Positions 1 to 11,262 of a stretch of 64,000 bases of DNA are shown piece after piece. A program made the translations under genes and the position numbers. Numbering within the stretch: the first letter of the stretch is position 1; each line of letters begins with the position of its first letter. Below the pieces are notes generated by a model that saw only the letters and a program-made list of their open reading frames with translations, was not told the DNA's origin and did no database searches. Source of the stretch: Aselliscus stoliczkanus (lineage: Eukaryota; Chordata; Mammalia; Chiroptera; Hipposideridae); contig CM066736.1 of the NCBI GenBank assembly GCA_033961575.1, positions 89,883,352 through 89,947,351 on the forward strand, given 5' to 3'.

Positions 1-368
1 AGGGGGCTCAGCTGGTGTAACAACAAGATTGCCTGTTCAATGGTGGGCTATGCCCACTGAAACTAAGACTGAAATCGGCACCTTGAACTGAGCTGCAACC
101 TGGATGGCTCAGTGGATAGAGCGTGCGCTCTTAACAACAAGGCTACTGGGTTCAACTACCGCATGGGATGGTGATTATGTCCACCCACAACTAAGACTGA
201 ACTCAGCACCTTGAACTTGGAGGCCATGAGCTGCAGACGGGAGGCCAGATGGCAACTGGTGCCCTCCACAACCAAGATTGAAGAACGACAACTTGGCTGG
301 TCCCCCTCCCCAATTCCCCAACATTGTTCTGCTCCCCCAATTCCCCAAAAAAATCTTTAAAAAAAAGT
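1..368 (+). repeat. Long tRNA-derived SINE, 5' part cut by the window edge
   Basis: Two tRNA-like promoter regions can be read. The clearer one lies near 108-170 and has an A-box-like 'tggctcagtgg' and a B-box-like 'gggttcaact'. The body 'cacaaccaagattgaagaa' and the tail 'ccccaattcccc' followed by A-rich sequence recur in the long SINEs at 36489-36939 and 40191-40636. The repeated 'aactaagactgaa' (about 61 and 190) suggests a dimeric or internally duplicated copy. Pol III retroposon, non-coding. Confidence 0.75.
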
Positions 369-458
369 ATATATAAAGTACTGTTGGAAGACAATAGATT
401 GAGTGATTGTGCATTGCAGAGAGATTCCTTGATGGTGATCACAGAGAAGAAGATTAAT

Positions 459-502
459 TTATTATTATTATTATTATTATTATTGTTGTTGTTGTTATTA
501 AT
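459..502. repeat. (TTA)n / (TTG)n microsatellite
   Basis: About eleven TTA units followed by TTG units, directly abutting a truncated L1 3' end. Probably grew from the A-rich tail of that minus-strand L1 fragment. Confidence 0.85.
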
Positions 503-590
503 AGTTACAGATGTACAAAACTATGCAATAGTTACCTTTTTCACCCCTTACAAAGTGACTACCCACTCCCCCCACCCGACTTTTAATATC
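503..590 (-). repeat. Truncated L1 3' end
   Basis: The segment resembles the first ~85 bases of the two full-length minus-strand L1s (10775 and 26035), including 'gcaatagtta' and 'aaagtgac' followed by a C-rich stretch. It is a severely 5'-truncated L1 3' UTR. Confidence 0.7.
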
Positions 591-1280
591 TGTGTTTACC
601 AGGTTGAGAAGAAGAATGAAATAGAAATCTTAACAGTCTTCTGTCTTCCTGTCTGGCTAGCCTCCTGTTTCCCCATGTAGTAACTGTCCTCCATTAATAT
701 GTTGCTTTGGCTTTTCACATTATTCTTTCCACTAGGTTGAGAGAGTTTGGAACTCAGAAACTGTTCTTTACTTATTTCTGCCTCCCTGGCTATCTTTTAC
801 AGTAACTGGCATTAAAATAGTCATTTAGACTCTGAGTGATTGATTTAACTCAGCATGTTTAATACACATCTCATTTGGCACTAGTTTTCCTGAGTTTTAG
901 TATTATTTCTCAACCATATACAATATAATAATACTAAATATTATAGCAGAAAAAGCAATGAATTTTTTTTTCTTTTGTACTTTGGAGTAACAACTAATTA
1001 TTATCACCAGACTGAAGGAAGGGAGAGAAAATTACTAACAATACCTTGTATTTCTCCTTATATAACAACTGGCAGTGTCTGGTACTAGCAAATTCCCTAT
1101 ATCTACTCAGATAAAAATTCCTGGTATCTACTCAGACACAAAAGTAGAAATCATAAGTTACTGCAAAATAAGAATACTTACAGCCATATCCGCACAATTG
1201 AGCTAGGTTATATTATTATTTGTTAGTACTGTGTTGATAACAAAATGTCAAAAGTAAAAATTTAAAAATCAGCAGTGGTG
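591..1280. other. AT-rich spacer, nothing assigned
   Basis: No open frame with recognisable protein similarity and no repeat family I can name. Confidence 0.5.
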
Positions 1281-1395
1281 GGCCGGCCCAGTGGCACGGT
1301 GGCTAAGAGCTGGCTTGGGATGCCAGCAGCCCCTGTTCGGGTCCCCCATATGAGGGCCAGTGACACTGCCCTCAAAAACAAAGAAAAAAAAAAGA
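1281..1395 (+). repeat. Short tRNA-derived SINE (type B)
   Basis: Head 'gggccggcccagtggcac', B-box-like 'tgttcgggtcc', the conserved 'gagggccagtgacactgcc' and an A-rich tail. This is the common ~105-bp SINE form of the window (see 18432, 22153, 47567, 51954 for plus-strand relatives). Confidence 0.9.
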
Positions 1396-2520
1396 ATCGC
1401 AATGGTCATCCTAAATATAGATTACAGATTCTGCCTCCTCTTTGAAATTATGTTTTCTTTGTAGCTGTCATTCTGTGGACTTTCTCACTCAGTGACCTAC
1501 TCGATATTCCAATTAGCAATGTCTCCTCAGCCTGCCAGTCCCTGAGTGATTCCCTTTTAGTTATTAGTCCCTACTTCTATCCCATTTGTGCTTTTTACAA
1601 AGTCATTTATCACATGTTGCTAAGTGCCTCCCTGTCTTTTGTATCGGTGTTTTGTTTAGGCTTACCTACTATGTCTAGATTAGGATGCTTCAAATCACGT
1701 ATTCCAAAATACTGTTTGAAATTTTGTTTTACAGGATTCATTAGGGCAATCAACTCATAGTGGGTTGGTTCAAAGTCACATGGTAGATATCCATGGAAAG
1801 GAGGAGAAACAAGTACTCCAAGGTGTAACATGGAGAATAGGGGAGCAAGAGCCATTGTTTCAGTAGACCTAGAAAAGTGCAAAGAGAAACAGAAACAGAG
1901 CACAAGATGAATCTAAATCCTATACATATGTGAACTGGGAAGGGAGGAATTATAAGAACTATTTCACTATAGGAAAAGAAATAAAGAAGCCCTGATACAA
2001 AAGAAGGCTTCTAATAGAATATACTAGGAGAGGATGGCTGATGATTCAAGTACAAGGATACCTCTGGATACAATATCTCAGACCAGCTTCCAGCAAGAAC
2101 ATCATGAAATTTGCTATTATAGGTGTCCAGGGGCTCGTACCTGCTTCTCCATTGTTTCTGGTGCAAGTCATATAGCTTGGAGGCTTAATACAAAGACCCA
2201 TTGGTTGTAATTGTGGTAGCTGTTGTTTTGTTGGTGTATGTGAATGTGTGCAACATAAGACTATAAGTATTCCATACTTCAGGTCAGGGCTCTGGGCAGT
2301 AGGGTGAGGATGAGTTTAGAGACATTGACAATTACAATTGGGACAGAGTCGAGGAAGAAAAATGAGGCCAGGTTTTGACACGAAAAATTGAAGATACTAT
2401 GGAATTATGTGATGGGTTCTATAAATAGATTGGGGGTTTTGAATAAAGAGAAACAATTATGTAATTTGGGAAGAGTTTATAAAAATCTCAGGGCTTGAAA
2501 AAAGGATTAATATGACCAAC
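1396..2520. other. Spacer upstream of the OR51T1 gene
   Basis: Non-coding as far as I can tell. It should include the 5' untranslated exon(s) and promoter of OR51T1 if that gene follows the usual olfactory receptor structure, but I cannot place them. A 97-codon open stretch on the minus strand (1610-1903) matches nothing I recognise and looks fortuitous. Confidence 0.4.
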
Positions 2521-2525
2521 ACTCT

Positions 2526-2547
2526 CATTTTTGTCTCTCTTTTCAAG
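2526..2547 (+). promoter_or_regulatory. Likely 3' splice site of the OR51T1 coding exon
   Basis: A pyrimidine run ending in 'ctcttttcaag' gives an AG at 2546-2547, 18 bases before the chosen ATG. Olfactory receptor coding regions are normally one exon preceded by a spliced 5' UTR exon, so this fits and argues against the earlier in-frame ATG at 2512, which would lie in the intron. Confidence 0.6.
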
Positions 2548-2565
2548 GTGTGTCCTCAACCCGCC

Positions 2566-3549
2566 ATGGTAATTTTCAATAACACCACCTCCTCCTCCTC
2601 AAACTTCCTCCTCACTGCATTCCCTGGGCTGGAACTGGCTCATGTCTGGATCTCTATCCCTGTCTGCTGTCTCTATGCCATTGCCCTCTTGGGAAACAGC
2701 ATGATCCTGTTTGTCATCATTGTCGAACAGAGTCTTCACAAGCCCATGTACTATTTCCTCTCCATGCTCTCAGCTGTTGATTTATGTCTGACCATCTCAA
2801 CCCTCCCCACTGTGCTTGGGGTTCTCTGGTTTCATGCTCGAGAGATCAGCTTTAAAGCTTGCCTCATTCAGATGACCTTTGTACATGCCTTCTCCTTCCT
2901 GGAGTCCTCTGTGCTGGTAGCCATGGCCTTTGATCGCTTCATAGCCATCTGTAACCCACTGAAGTATGCCACTGTCCTCACAGACACGATGATCATGGTG
3001 ATTGGACTGGTCACTGGTCTGCGACAAGTCATTTTCATCCTTTTCATGGCTCCAGCCTTCAACAGTATATCTTTCCATGGGGGCCAGGAGCTTTCCCACC
3101 CATTTTGCTACCACCCAGATGTGATCAAATACTCACATTCAAACCCCTGGATCAGCAGCTTTTTGGGCATGTTTCTTCAGCTCTACCTGACTGGCACTGA
3201 CCTATTGTTCATTCTTTTCTCCTATGTCCTAATTCTCCGTACTACCTTGAGCAATGTGGCCCCTAAGAAACAGCAAAAAGCTCTCAGCACTTGTGTCTGT
3301 CACCTCTGTGCTGTCACTATTTTCTATGTGCCAATGATCAGCTTGTCCATTACACACCGCCTCCTGAACTCCACCTCCAGGGTAGTCTGCAGCATTCTGG
3401 CCAATGTTTATTTGCTTTTACCACCTGTATTGAATCCTATCATTTACAGCTTGAAGACCAAGACGATCCGTCAGGCTATGCTCCAGCTGCTCCAGTCTAA
3501 AGGTTCACGGGGTCCCAATGCGAGAGGACTTAGAGGAGGGTGGGACTGA
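2566..3549 (+). CDS. OR51T1: Olfactory receptor 51T1, intact
   Basis: A class I olfactory receptor: a seven-helix, G-protein-coupled odorant receptor of the ciliary membrane, expected to signal through G-olf and adenylyl cyclase III. The reading frame encodes 327 residues. The N terminus has an N-glycosylation site at N5/N6 (NNTT). TM1 carries G43-N44, TM2 'PMYYFLSML' (60-68) and the extracellular disulfide Cys is C99. The TM3 end is M-A-F-D-R-F (D123-R124-F125), TM6 starts 'KALSTCVCH' and TM7 ends 'PPVLNPIIYSLKTK'. The FNNTTSSSSNFLLTAFPGLE start and the GLRGGWD end are nearly those of human OR51T1 as I remember it. The ATG at 2566 sits in a strong context (ccgccATGg) and gives that start; an upstream ATG at 2512 precedes the predicted splice acceptor. 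All conserved motifs are present. The natural ligand is unknown to me. Confidence 0.93.
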   Translation: MVIFNNTTSSSSNFLLTAFPGLELAHVWISIPVCCLYAIALLGNSMILFVIIVEQSLHKPMYYFLSMLSAVDLCLTISTLPTVLGVLWFHAREISFKACLIQMTFVHAFSFLESSVLVAMAFDRFIAICNPLKYATVLTDTMIMVIGLVTGLRQVIFILFMAPAFNSISFHGGQELSHPFCYHPDVIKYSHSNPWISSFLGMFLQLYLTGTDLLFILFSYVLILRTTLSNVAPKKQQKALSTCVCHLCAVTIFYVPMISLSITHRLLNSTSRVVCSILANVYLLLPPVLNPIIYSLKTKTIRQAMLQLLQSKGSRGPNARGLRGGWD

Positions 3550-5170
3550 GGGGAAGGTATTGCTAGTACATAAATTCTACTTAAGTAGGAAAGGGATTTG
3601 GGTCCATCTCATCCTCAGACATTTTGGTTACTGAGGCAGTTTCAATTAAATTATAGGAGCAGAAAGAAGAGAATCATTTTCCACTAATCTTATCAAAAGT
3701 TAAGAAAACAACAAACAAACTGCAATTCAAAGCCAAATTAATTTTGTATATGTTCTTCAAATATTTAAAACAATTACAATGGACCCCTGTGCACATTAAG
3801 AGCACATATCATTTTATTCCACTTGAACAATTTGATTATCTGCTTAAAATTGGCAATTCTTAGACAAAAAAAATAAATGGCAAGAATTTTATTTTTACAT
3901 TCAGCTGAACTAAATCACTTATTTCTGTGGTTAAATTTTCCCAAGAGACAATGGAGGCTTTTCCTTGAACTGGTAAATGAAAAATTTATAGATGTGCACA
4001 AAAGCATGCACACAGAAATTTGTAATTTAAAACTCTAGGAAATTCTTGCACACTGGCTTCAATATCTAGAGTCACCTCTAGAGAGCCCCATCTCTTTACA
4101 AATGCTCTCCCTGAACCTCTATCTTTTCTTTAATCCTTCTTCTCCTTAGTAAACGTGAATCTTTCACAGTTCCGATTGCTATTTGTTATATTCTGATGAG
4201 TCCAATATAAATATATAAAAATGACACATTGCCTCATTATTTTTCCTGTTACATACACATTCTCGTACAGTTCTGATTCTGATTTCATAGTCCCTCTTCA
4301 GTGTCCACTTTGCCCCAGGACTGCACCTTTTTTCTACTTGCCCTTGTTTCTTGAATTGTTCGTTTTCTCCGTAGCTGTTAGGCTCCTTGACCTTTTAGTG
4401 TATTTGTCGCTGTAGAATTGCACAGTGACCCTGATGCTTTTTCATAGAAAATCTTTGAATGACCTTTATTAATAATATTTGTCTTGTGAAGAAGTAACCT
4501 CAGTATAGGATCGATAGGATGTAGGGAGAATTCCCCTAACTTGTGTTTCACACACAGAGTTATAAAACTTTAGTTCCACTCAGGATATTTCTGAGCACAG
4601 TGGACCAAACAGAGAGGCTAAAATCTGAGCCACTTGTCTCTGCCCCCTATATCAACTTCCTGCTCCTGGCATAAGGGAACTACCATTCCCAAACTCTGAT
4701 TTGTTTGCTTCAGTTTTCTGTTCAACTCAAGCACTGACAGCTCTGTGACTCTGCTTTGCCCAAACTCCAGCCCCCTTTTCTCTAATCATTAACAACAATA
4801 TCCACATATTTTTGCTAGTTAAAGTTATTTGTATGACTTCCTTTTTACACAGCATATTCAGATACTTTTGATATCTCCTTGGCTGTGTCTCCCACATAAA
4901 AATCTGTTGTAGAAGCCAGTAGTTTAGGTGGAGAATAATCAATGCAGGATCATCCAGAAAATAGTGCAGTTGGAAATAAAATTCAGTTTTTCAGACTGTA
5001 GGGCCAACATTTTAGCCAGAATGTCTCTTGGCCTTATGCACTTTGTGGAAAGTCTTTGAATTTCATTATGCCAAAATTCAGCACTTCAAATTTCAATTTC
5101 CCGTTCTCATGTTATGGCCAAATAAATGTGTCTTTGGGTCTATTCCCTTCAACAAGATAAAATACAACTA
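3550..5170. other. AT-rich spacer downstream of OR51T1
   Basis: The 3' UTR of OR51T1 probably lies in the first part but no convincing polyadenylation site was fixed. Positions about 4060-4440 read like a diverged L2 3' end ('gctccttgaccttttagtg'). The rest is unassigned. Confidence 0.4.
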
Positions 5171-5251
5171 TTGGGTTGTTGGAAAAGTCATGATGCATTT
5201 TTGCAACGAAAAACATAGAAAAAATACGTCATGACTTTTCCAACAACTCAA
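5171..5251. mobile_element. 81-bp mariner-derived palindromic MITE
   Basis: The two ends are inverted copies of about 32 bases ('ttgggttgttggaaaagtca' on the left, its near reverse complement on the right), leaving a loop of under 20 bases. Flanking TA dinucleotides at 5169-5170 and 5252-5253 are the Tc1/mariner target duplication. The layout is that of human MADE1, the small mariner MITE. Confidence 0.85.
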
Positions 5252-5253
5252 TA

Positions 5254-6610
5254 GTATGCAAAATTTTGAGTCCCAAGATGTATCTAGTGTCTACATATCT
5301 TGTTCCAGAACAAGGATTAAGGACAGAAGTCTTCTTGTTAGTCAGGCAGTCTGTTAGTAAGCCCAGAATAAAACAACCAGAAGAAACTTAAGAGAACTTG
5401 TGAATTCAGATAAGGATTTTAGATATGTGATTTAACTAAGATTAAAAGCATAGGGATGGGGCAGAGAGAACTGTCATAGAACTGAGCATATTAGAAGTGT
5501 TAGATGAGGTGACATGGAAGTCTCTGAGGATTTTAGGGGATGATATAAAATGCCAAACAATAGTTCTCAATATTCCTGTTTTGAGCCCAGACATTGTTGT
5601 GCCTAGATAGGGAGGAGGGCTTGTACAGCTGCTAAGAAATGCCAGTGGAGATGAACTATGAAACAGGAAAGAAGAGATAATTTCGCTTAGAGAGCATCAC
5701 ACTATATCAGACACTCTGACCCTGAAATCAACCTGTGGCACAGCAGATACCTTACACCACATGGTAATCTAACCAGCCAAACTTTTCCTCATCAGTTCTT
5801 ATTATTATCAGTGGTTCTTTAATTGCTTATTTGGAAGACTTTTCTAAAAGTTTTCTTTTCTTTTCTTTTCTTTTCTTTTCTTTTCTTTTTAAAGATCAAC
5901 AACTCTATTCACAATTCATAAATTGAAGAACATCTGGAAAAGAACTTAATTTTTTCCCCCATAAATTTGGTGCCAAAGCTTATTGGAAGCAAAAGCTAAC
6001 AGGAACTGATGAGATTATATTTATGGTCATTATTTTTTCCACATTGAGTGAACACTCACACATTTAACTTCAGAAATATAGCTGCTTTTGAATACAGGGT
6101 AATACCTTAAAGTTTGTAGGGTCTTTTTAAAGTTTGAAAAGTTCTGAATTCCAAGAGTTATAAACAATTATAGATATGTGCAATCATTCCTCCAGTTTTA
6201 TGATGGACAGTATGTAAGGCAGTCTGCCATATGTATGTTCATCTTTTATTGCTCTAAATATACTTTTCATATCTGGCTCAAAATGCAACTCAACTGTTCA
6301 ATACAAAAACATTTTCATCAGGGTACTTCATCCCTATTGTAACTGTTAATAGGACAAGAATTTGTACTTTTTTTTTTTCAAGGAATGTATTTAATATATT
6401 TGGAGGCTGTTCTAATTATAAATGATGCACATATATGCATATATAATTATACACACATACACTGTATATCATTAAAATATTGTGAATGTATTGAGAAATT
6501 TAGAAAAGTATTAAAAAGATAAAAAAATTCACAATCCTATTAATAAGAGATTATATGATACATGGTCTAATTGTTTTTTTAGTAAGCCCGCATATGTGCA
6601 CACACATATA
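5254..6610. other. AT-rich spacer, mostly unassigned
   Basis: Contains a (TTTTC)n microsatellite (listed separately) and a T-rich stretch near 6368. No gene seen. Confidence 0.4.
5851..5890. repeat. (TTTTC)n microsatellite
   Basis: About eight uninterrupted TTTTC units. Confidence 0.95.
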
Positions 6611-7096
6611 TGCCAGTCTGACAATTAAGTTAGTGAACTCATCCTAGAAAAAGTGCTACATACCTCATTGCTGAATATCACTATGGTCACCTTCGAAGTA
6701 CTCTCCTTGGGAAGCTATGCACCAATGCCAGTGCTTAGTCCACCCTTCAAAGCAATTTTGGAACTCCTTTTTTGAAATGGCCATCACTGCTGTAGTCGTA
6801 TTACCCTTGATGTCCTGAATGTCATCAAAATGTCTTCCTTTCCATGTTTCCTTCATCTCTGGGTAAAGAAAGAAGTCATCAGGGGCCAGATCAGGTGAGT
6901 AGGGAGGGTGTCCCAATTCAGTCATTTGTTTACTAGCTAAAAATCTTCTCACAGGCCCGGCTGAGTGGCTCAGTTGGTTAAGTGTTTGCTCAAGAGTGTG
7001 AGCTCTGAGCAACAGGGTCGCCGGTTCAATTCCCACATGGGCCCGAGCTGAGTTGCCGCTGAGCTGCCAACAGGTGGCAGGATGGCTCAGCTAAAA

Positions 7097-7135
<39 letters not shown>

Positions 7136-7380
7136 ATTCCCTGACCGACAGTGCCATGTGAGCTGGTACATTTTCGTGATGCATAAGCCCTGAATTGTTG
7201 GAAAAAAGTTCAGATCCTCTAACTTTTTCATGCAGCCTTTTCAGCACTTCCAAATAGTAAACTTGGTTAACTGTTTGTCCATTTGGTACAAATTCATAAT
7301 GAATAATCTAACTGATATCCATAAAGGTTAGCAGCATCGATGCAACAAGTTTGCGAGCTTAATTGTCAGAAATTTGTGCA
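6611..7380 (-). mobile_element. Mariner element with broken transposase, split by a SINE
   Basis: Inverted termini share 'tctgacaattaag' near both ends and are flanked by TA. The minus strand still reads as the C-terminal half of a mariner transposase: 'LMHHENVPAHMAL', then 'PPYSPDLAPDDFFLYPEMKE', followed by 'FQNCFEGWTKHWHWCI'. The second catalytic position reads E where mariners normally have D (HHDN), while the last Asp (in PDLAPDD) remains. A SINE at about 6953-7136 splits the frame. The element is about 590 bases without the SINE, so the N-terminal half is deleted. Non-functional. Confidence 0.85.
6953..7136 (+). repeat. tRNA-derived SINE (type A) with (AAAT)n tail, nested in mariner
   Basis: A-box-like 'gagtggctcagttggttaag', B-box-like 'gccggttcaattcccac', then 'caggtggcaggatggctcag' and about ten AAAT units. 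It interrupts the mariner transposase, so it is younger than the transposon. Confidence 0.9.
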
Positions 7381-7382
7381 TA

Positions 7383-9614
7383 TTTATAAACTAGAATAAT
7401 AGTGTACAGTTAAATGTATATCTTATTTTTGATATTATTCATTGCTTTTATTAAATCATATTTTATGTTAAACTTTACTTCCTCCTGGAAGCTTTCCTTT
7501 CATTCCCCATTAGAATATGCAAGTTGCTATTTTTTTTTGTGCTTTCTTACATGTGCTCTTAAACTTACCATACTTTACTTGTCAAATTCAATTATTTATT
7601 TATTTGTTTTCCCCACCATCAACTGTAAGCTCCTTGAGTAGGCCTATGTTTTATGCTTCATTTAATCCTTAACATCAATACAGTGCTTAGTAAATAGCAC
7701 TTAGTGGTTGATGCTGTGTTGCATAAGTGAATAATATTTGATATTATTTGTATATAATGGTTAATGTTACCATTTCTTATTATTTAACATTTCAGTAGTT
7801 TACAGTATTTTTATCATAGAAAATAAACCTTGATGTATATTCTTATAAATACGTATTTGATCACACCTCTGATTATGTTCTTAGATTCCTGGAATGTAAA
7901 TTATTAAATTTTTAAGGAGGCAAAAATGACAGTCTAATATAGTAGATGAGATTGTAGGTTCTGGATTTAAACTCAAGCTCTTAACACTTTATATTTCTGT
8001 ATCCTTAGAAACGTTGTTTAACTTCTCAATACTTTAACTTCTTAATTCACCAAATATGGGGAAGTAATAAGATCTACTTTCCTACATTCTTGTAAAAGTT
8101 AGTGGAGTTAATATAGGCAAACTTATAATAATTAAATGTCTGGTATCTGGTAGGAACTGAACATATTCTATGTTATTATCTCCTAAATTACAACTATTTA
8201 AATGTTATTTATATACCTAATTGCTTTTCAATAAAAACACATAACACTTTTCACTTTTAGCTATTTCCTTAGAAAATTGTTTCCATCCAAAGATAATTTA
8301 TGTAGTTATGTTTAAGTGACTTTTAAAATTATCTTTGTACTTAATTCTTAATTTATTTTTGTTTTTGTGTGTGATACAAGATCACACAAATATGGTTTTA
8401 TAAAGAGATTGCAATTTTTTTCTACCACTATTATTTGAATAATCAATCTATTTTCAATGATGTTCTGATATTCCTTAATTATATAATTTTCATATTATGT
8501 ATGGTACATTGCAGTGTGTTATTCTGTTTCTTTGTTTTTCCCATTGATTTGTTGAGCAAACTACACACAACTTTATAGCTGTTTAATAAAGGTCACTATC
8601 ACATGAAATGCTATTTCAGTTCCTATTTATTTTTATCTTACATTCTACAGTTTACGCTTATAAACCTATTTTTAGAATTATATTGATAAATTCTCAATGA
8701 AATGTTACTGGAAGCTTTATTGGAAATGCATTAAACCTATATTATAATTGAGGAAAACAGACAAATTTTAGTCTATTTACTCTTCTGATCCAGAAACAAT
8801 ATTTATTCACAACTTAGGTCATTTCTGTCTTGTAAAGATTTGAATTTATGAGTCAAGGGCAAATACTAAAAGGAGGATAAGTATTCTTCCATTTCTCTTT
8901 CAGACAACCTGTTTTCTTTTTCTTGTGCTTAAACAGGACGTGACCTGTTTTTCAGGGCAACTTCTTTGACTTAAAATTCACAGATTCTCCTTATTGAATT
9001 TGGCAGTATGTTTTCTATGATTCCAGACATTCTGTGTGCTTGGAATTTATCATCATAGTCTGAGTTTTCAAAGGCTTTTTTGTTGCTATTGTGATTTTTT
9101 TCCCAAACAAGTTAGGAAATGTGTCAGACTACTATCAAGATATAATTTATATACACTGTACAAGTACTGAAGATTGCTGACAAATTTGAGGTCTATGGAT
9201 CTTTTGAGAAAACAAAATTCAAGTAAGAGAGACAGACATGTGAACTAATAATTATGGCACGAAAGATTGTTCCTCCCTTCCTTGATTAGGCTATGGGTTC
9301 TAGACAGGGCCAACTATTGAACAAAAAGAACTCAGTTGAACTCACCTGGGGGCACAAAATATATAAGAATATTTATTCATCAGAGAACAACTTCTTCAAA
9401 ATGGTTTTTTGAAACAAATAATATTAATTACTTGTGAGTTCACCTCACATAGTAAAACATTGAAATTTGTTACCAGTAGTTTTCTCTCAGTTCACAGTAC
9501 AAGTTTTTAAGGGTTGGTTGACTTATTCTAAATTTTATGTTTTATACCTTTGTTTGCTATGAAGTACTCACAAATAACAGATGAACAAGAAACAAATGAA
9601 TTTTACAGAAAATA
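7383..9614. other. Spacer with L2- and MIR-like relics
   Basis: About 7470-7735 resembles an L2 3' end ('ctgtaagctccttgagtagg', then 'cagtgcttagtaaatagcac'). About 7960-8185 resembles a minus-strand MIR ('ttgtttaacttctcaatact'). The remainder is AT-rich and unassigned. Confidence 0.45.
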
Positions 9615-10285
9615 TGAGGTATGATAAAAACTACAGTGAATGTTTAAATTAAAAAAAAACTTATTACACTAAAAGACACATTGCTATTAATCCCTCTCAA
9701 AATACTCCCCCCTCACCTTGAACACACTTATCCCATCATTCTTGCCACTTTCTGAAGCAGTTCTGGAAATTTTTTTTTTTTTTTTTTTTAGCTGAGCCAT
9801 CCTGCCACCTGTTGACAGCTCAGTGGCAGCTCAGCTCAGACTGGGCATCGAACTGCTGTTGCTCAGAGCTCACAATGGACATTATTTCATGAGTGTCTTT
9901 ACTTCGTCTTCCATCATGACACCTCTTCATGTCATGCATCACTTCTGGTATGGAAATTTCTGTCAAATAAAAACTTTAAGTGTGTCCTCATCCACTTTAT
10001 TCATCTGATCTGGCACTGTAAAACTTCTGGCTCTTCCCCAAAGTCAAAATGTCCATGAAAAGAAAATGTTTTAAATCGATTCAGGACATCGAGGCCGCCA
10101 TGACAGTACAACTAAAGACACTCATGAAAAGGATTTCCAGAACTGCTTCAGGAAGTGTCAAGAATGATGGGATATGTGTGTTCAAAGCAAGGGGAAGTAT
10201 TTTGAGGGGGATTAATGGCAATGTGCCTTTTACTGTAATATATTTTTTAATTTAAACATTTACCATATGTTTTGATCACGCCTCA
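9615..10285 (+). mobile_element. Fold-back mariner: 3' end present at both sides in opposite orientation
   Basis: Flanked by TA (9613-9614 and 10286-10287). The right part, 9890-10285, reads on the plus strand like the C-terminal end of a mariner transposase and matches the reverse complement of the mariner at 37702-38312. The left arm, about 9615-9768, is the reverse complement of the right arm, about 10130-10285, over roughly 150 bases with scattered mismatches. A SINE sits at 9769-9880 at the inner edge of the left arm. The short frame at 10049-10255 is a transposase remnant, not a gene. Confidence 0.8.
9769..9880 (-). repeat. tRNA-derived SINE (type A), nested in fold-back mariner
   Basis: A T-run followed by 'agctgagccatcctgccacc', the reverse of the type A tail, then a shortened head. 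5'-truncated. Confidence 0.85.
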
Positions 10286-10418
10286 TAATTTGAGATAGCC
10301 AATCATTTTTAGTTTGCTGTTTATCTTTTTTAAATGGAACCATATGTGCACACATATTATTTTCTGTTGCTTAATACATAGTCCTATTTTATGCTAGTTT
10401 AAAAATATGTCTAGCTTG
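10286..10418. other. Short unassigned spacer
   Basis: AT-rich, no feature seen apart from the left copy of the SINE target duplication at 10407-10418. Confidence 0.5.
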
Positions 10419-10551
10419 GGCCAGCCAAGTGGCTCAGTTGGTTAAGATCTCACTCAAGAGTGCGAGCTGAGCTCTGAGCAACAGCAGTTCGATGCCCAGC
10501 CCGAGCTGAGCTACCTACAGGTGGCAGGATGGCTCAGCTAAAAACAAAAAA
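10419..10551 (+). repeat. tRNA-derived SINE (type A)
   Basis: Full head 'ggccagccaagtggctcagt' and tail 'ggtggcaggatggctcag' plus A-run. Target duplication 'atgtctagcttg' is exact at 10407-10418 and 10552-10563. Confidence 0.95.
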
Positions 10552-10672
10552 ATGTCTAGCTTGTTTAGGGCAATTGACTGTATCATAGTTCAAAATACCA
10601 AGTACCTAAACAAGCATGAAAGCCATTATTTTAGAGCATATATTTTATTTTATTTATTCATTTATTTATTTT

Positions 10673-10750
10673 GAATCATAAAAATTAGATTTATTTGAGT
10701 TTCTGTGGCTGCCTGACTTTCTGAATTCCTCTGGCAAGATAAATGCCAGA
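10673..10750 (-). other. Candidate L1 3'-transduced segment
   Basis: Lies between two A-rich (T-rich on plus) tracts inside the target duplications of L1 copy 1. The inner tract follows the normal L1 3' end; the outer tract abuts the duplication. On the minus strand the segment ends with AATAAA-like sequence. This is the layout left when L1 transcription reads past its own poly(A) signal to a downstream one. Confidence 0.65.
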
Positions 10751-11262
10751 TTATTTATTTTTTATTTTTTATTAGTTTCAGGTGTAAAACACAGTGCAAT
10801 AGTTATACTTTTTACCCCTCAAAGTGACAATCCCCCTCCCCCATTAAGCCACCCCACTCCTCCCCCCCATATCATATATATCTATTACACTTCCTCTGAC
10901 TCCCTTCCACATTATAATCCACATCCCGTGACTATCTATATCTTCAATTACAGTTGGCATACAATATTATACAACCTCAGCTTCAGGTGTACAGTGCAGT
11001 GATCAAGCCTGTACTCCATCCATGGAATGGTCTCCCTAACAAGACATATGACCATCTGACACCCCACAAAATATTTAAAACATTATTAATTATATTCCCC
11101 GAATGTCTTTCATATCCCTGTGGCAATATTGTAGTTGCCTATTTTTGCTGTCTAATCCCTTCCCCTTCTCCCTCATCCTCACCTCCCTCCTAACTAGCAA
11201 CCGTGTTTTTCCTTTATATCTATGAGACAGTTTCTGTTTACTTTGCTCATTCATTCAGTTTT

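Noticed and set aside
108..175. tRNA-like sequence with A- and B-box words
   Set aside because: Part of a SINE: no proper acceptor stem or anticodon arm, and followed by the SINE body. The same applies to all other tRNA-like heads in the window.
324..680. 118-codon open frame with a long Leu run
   Set aside because: It is the (TTA)n microsatellite plus an L1 tail translated; no protein signal.
1610..1903. 97-codon minus-strand open frame
   Set aside because: No motif or family resemblance, average composition; likely chance.
2797..3114. 105-codon minus-strand open frame inside OR51T1
   Set aside because: Antisense shadow of a clear receptor gene.
10049..10255. 68-codon plus-strand open frame
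   Set aside because: Mariner transposase remnant within the fold-back element, without start or catalytic core.
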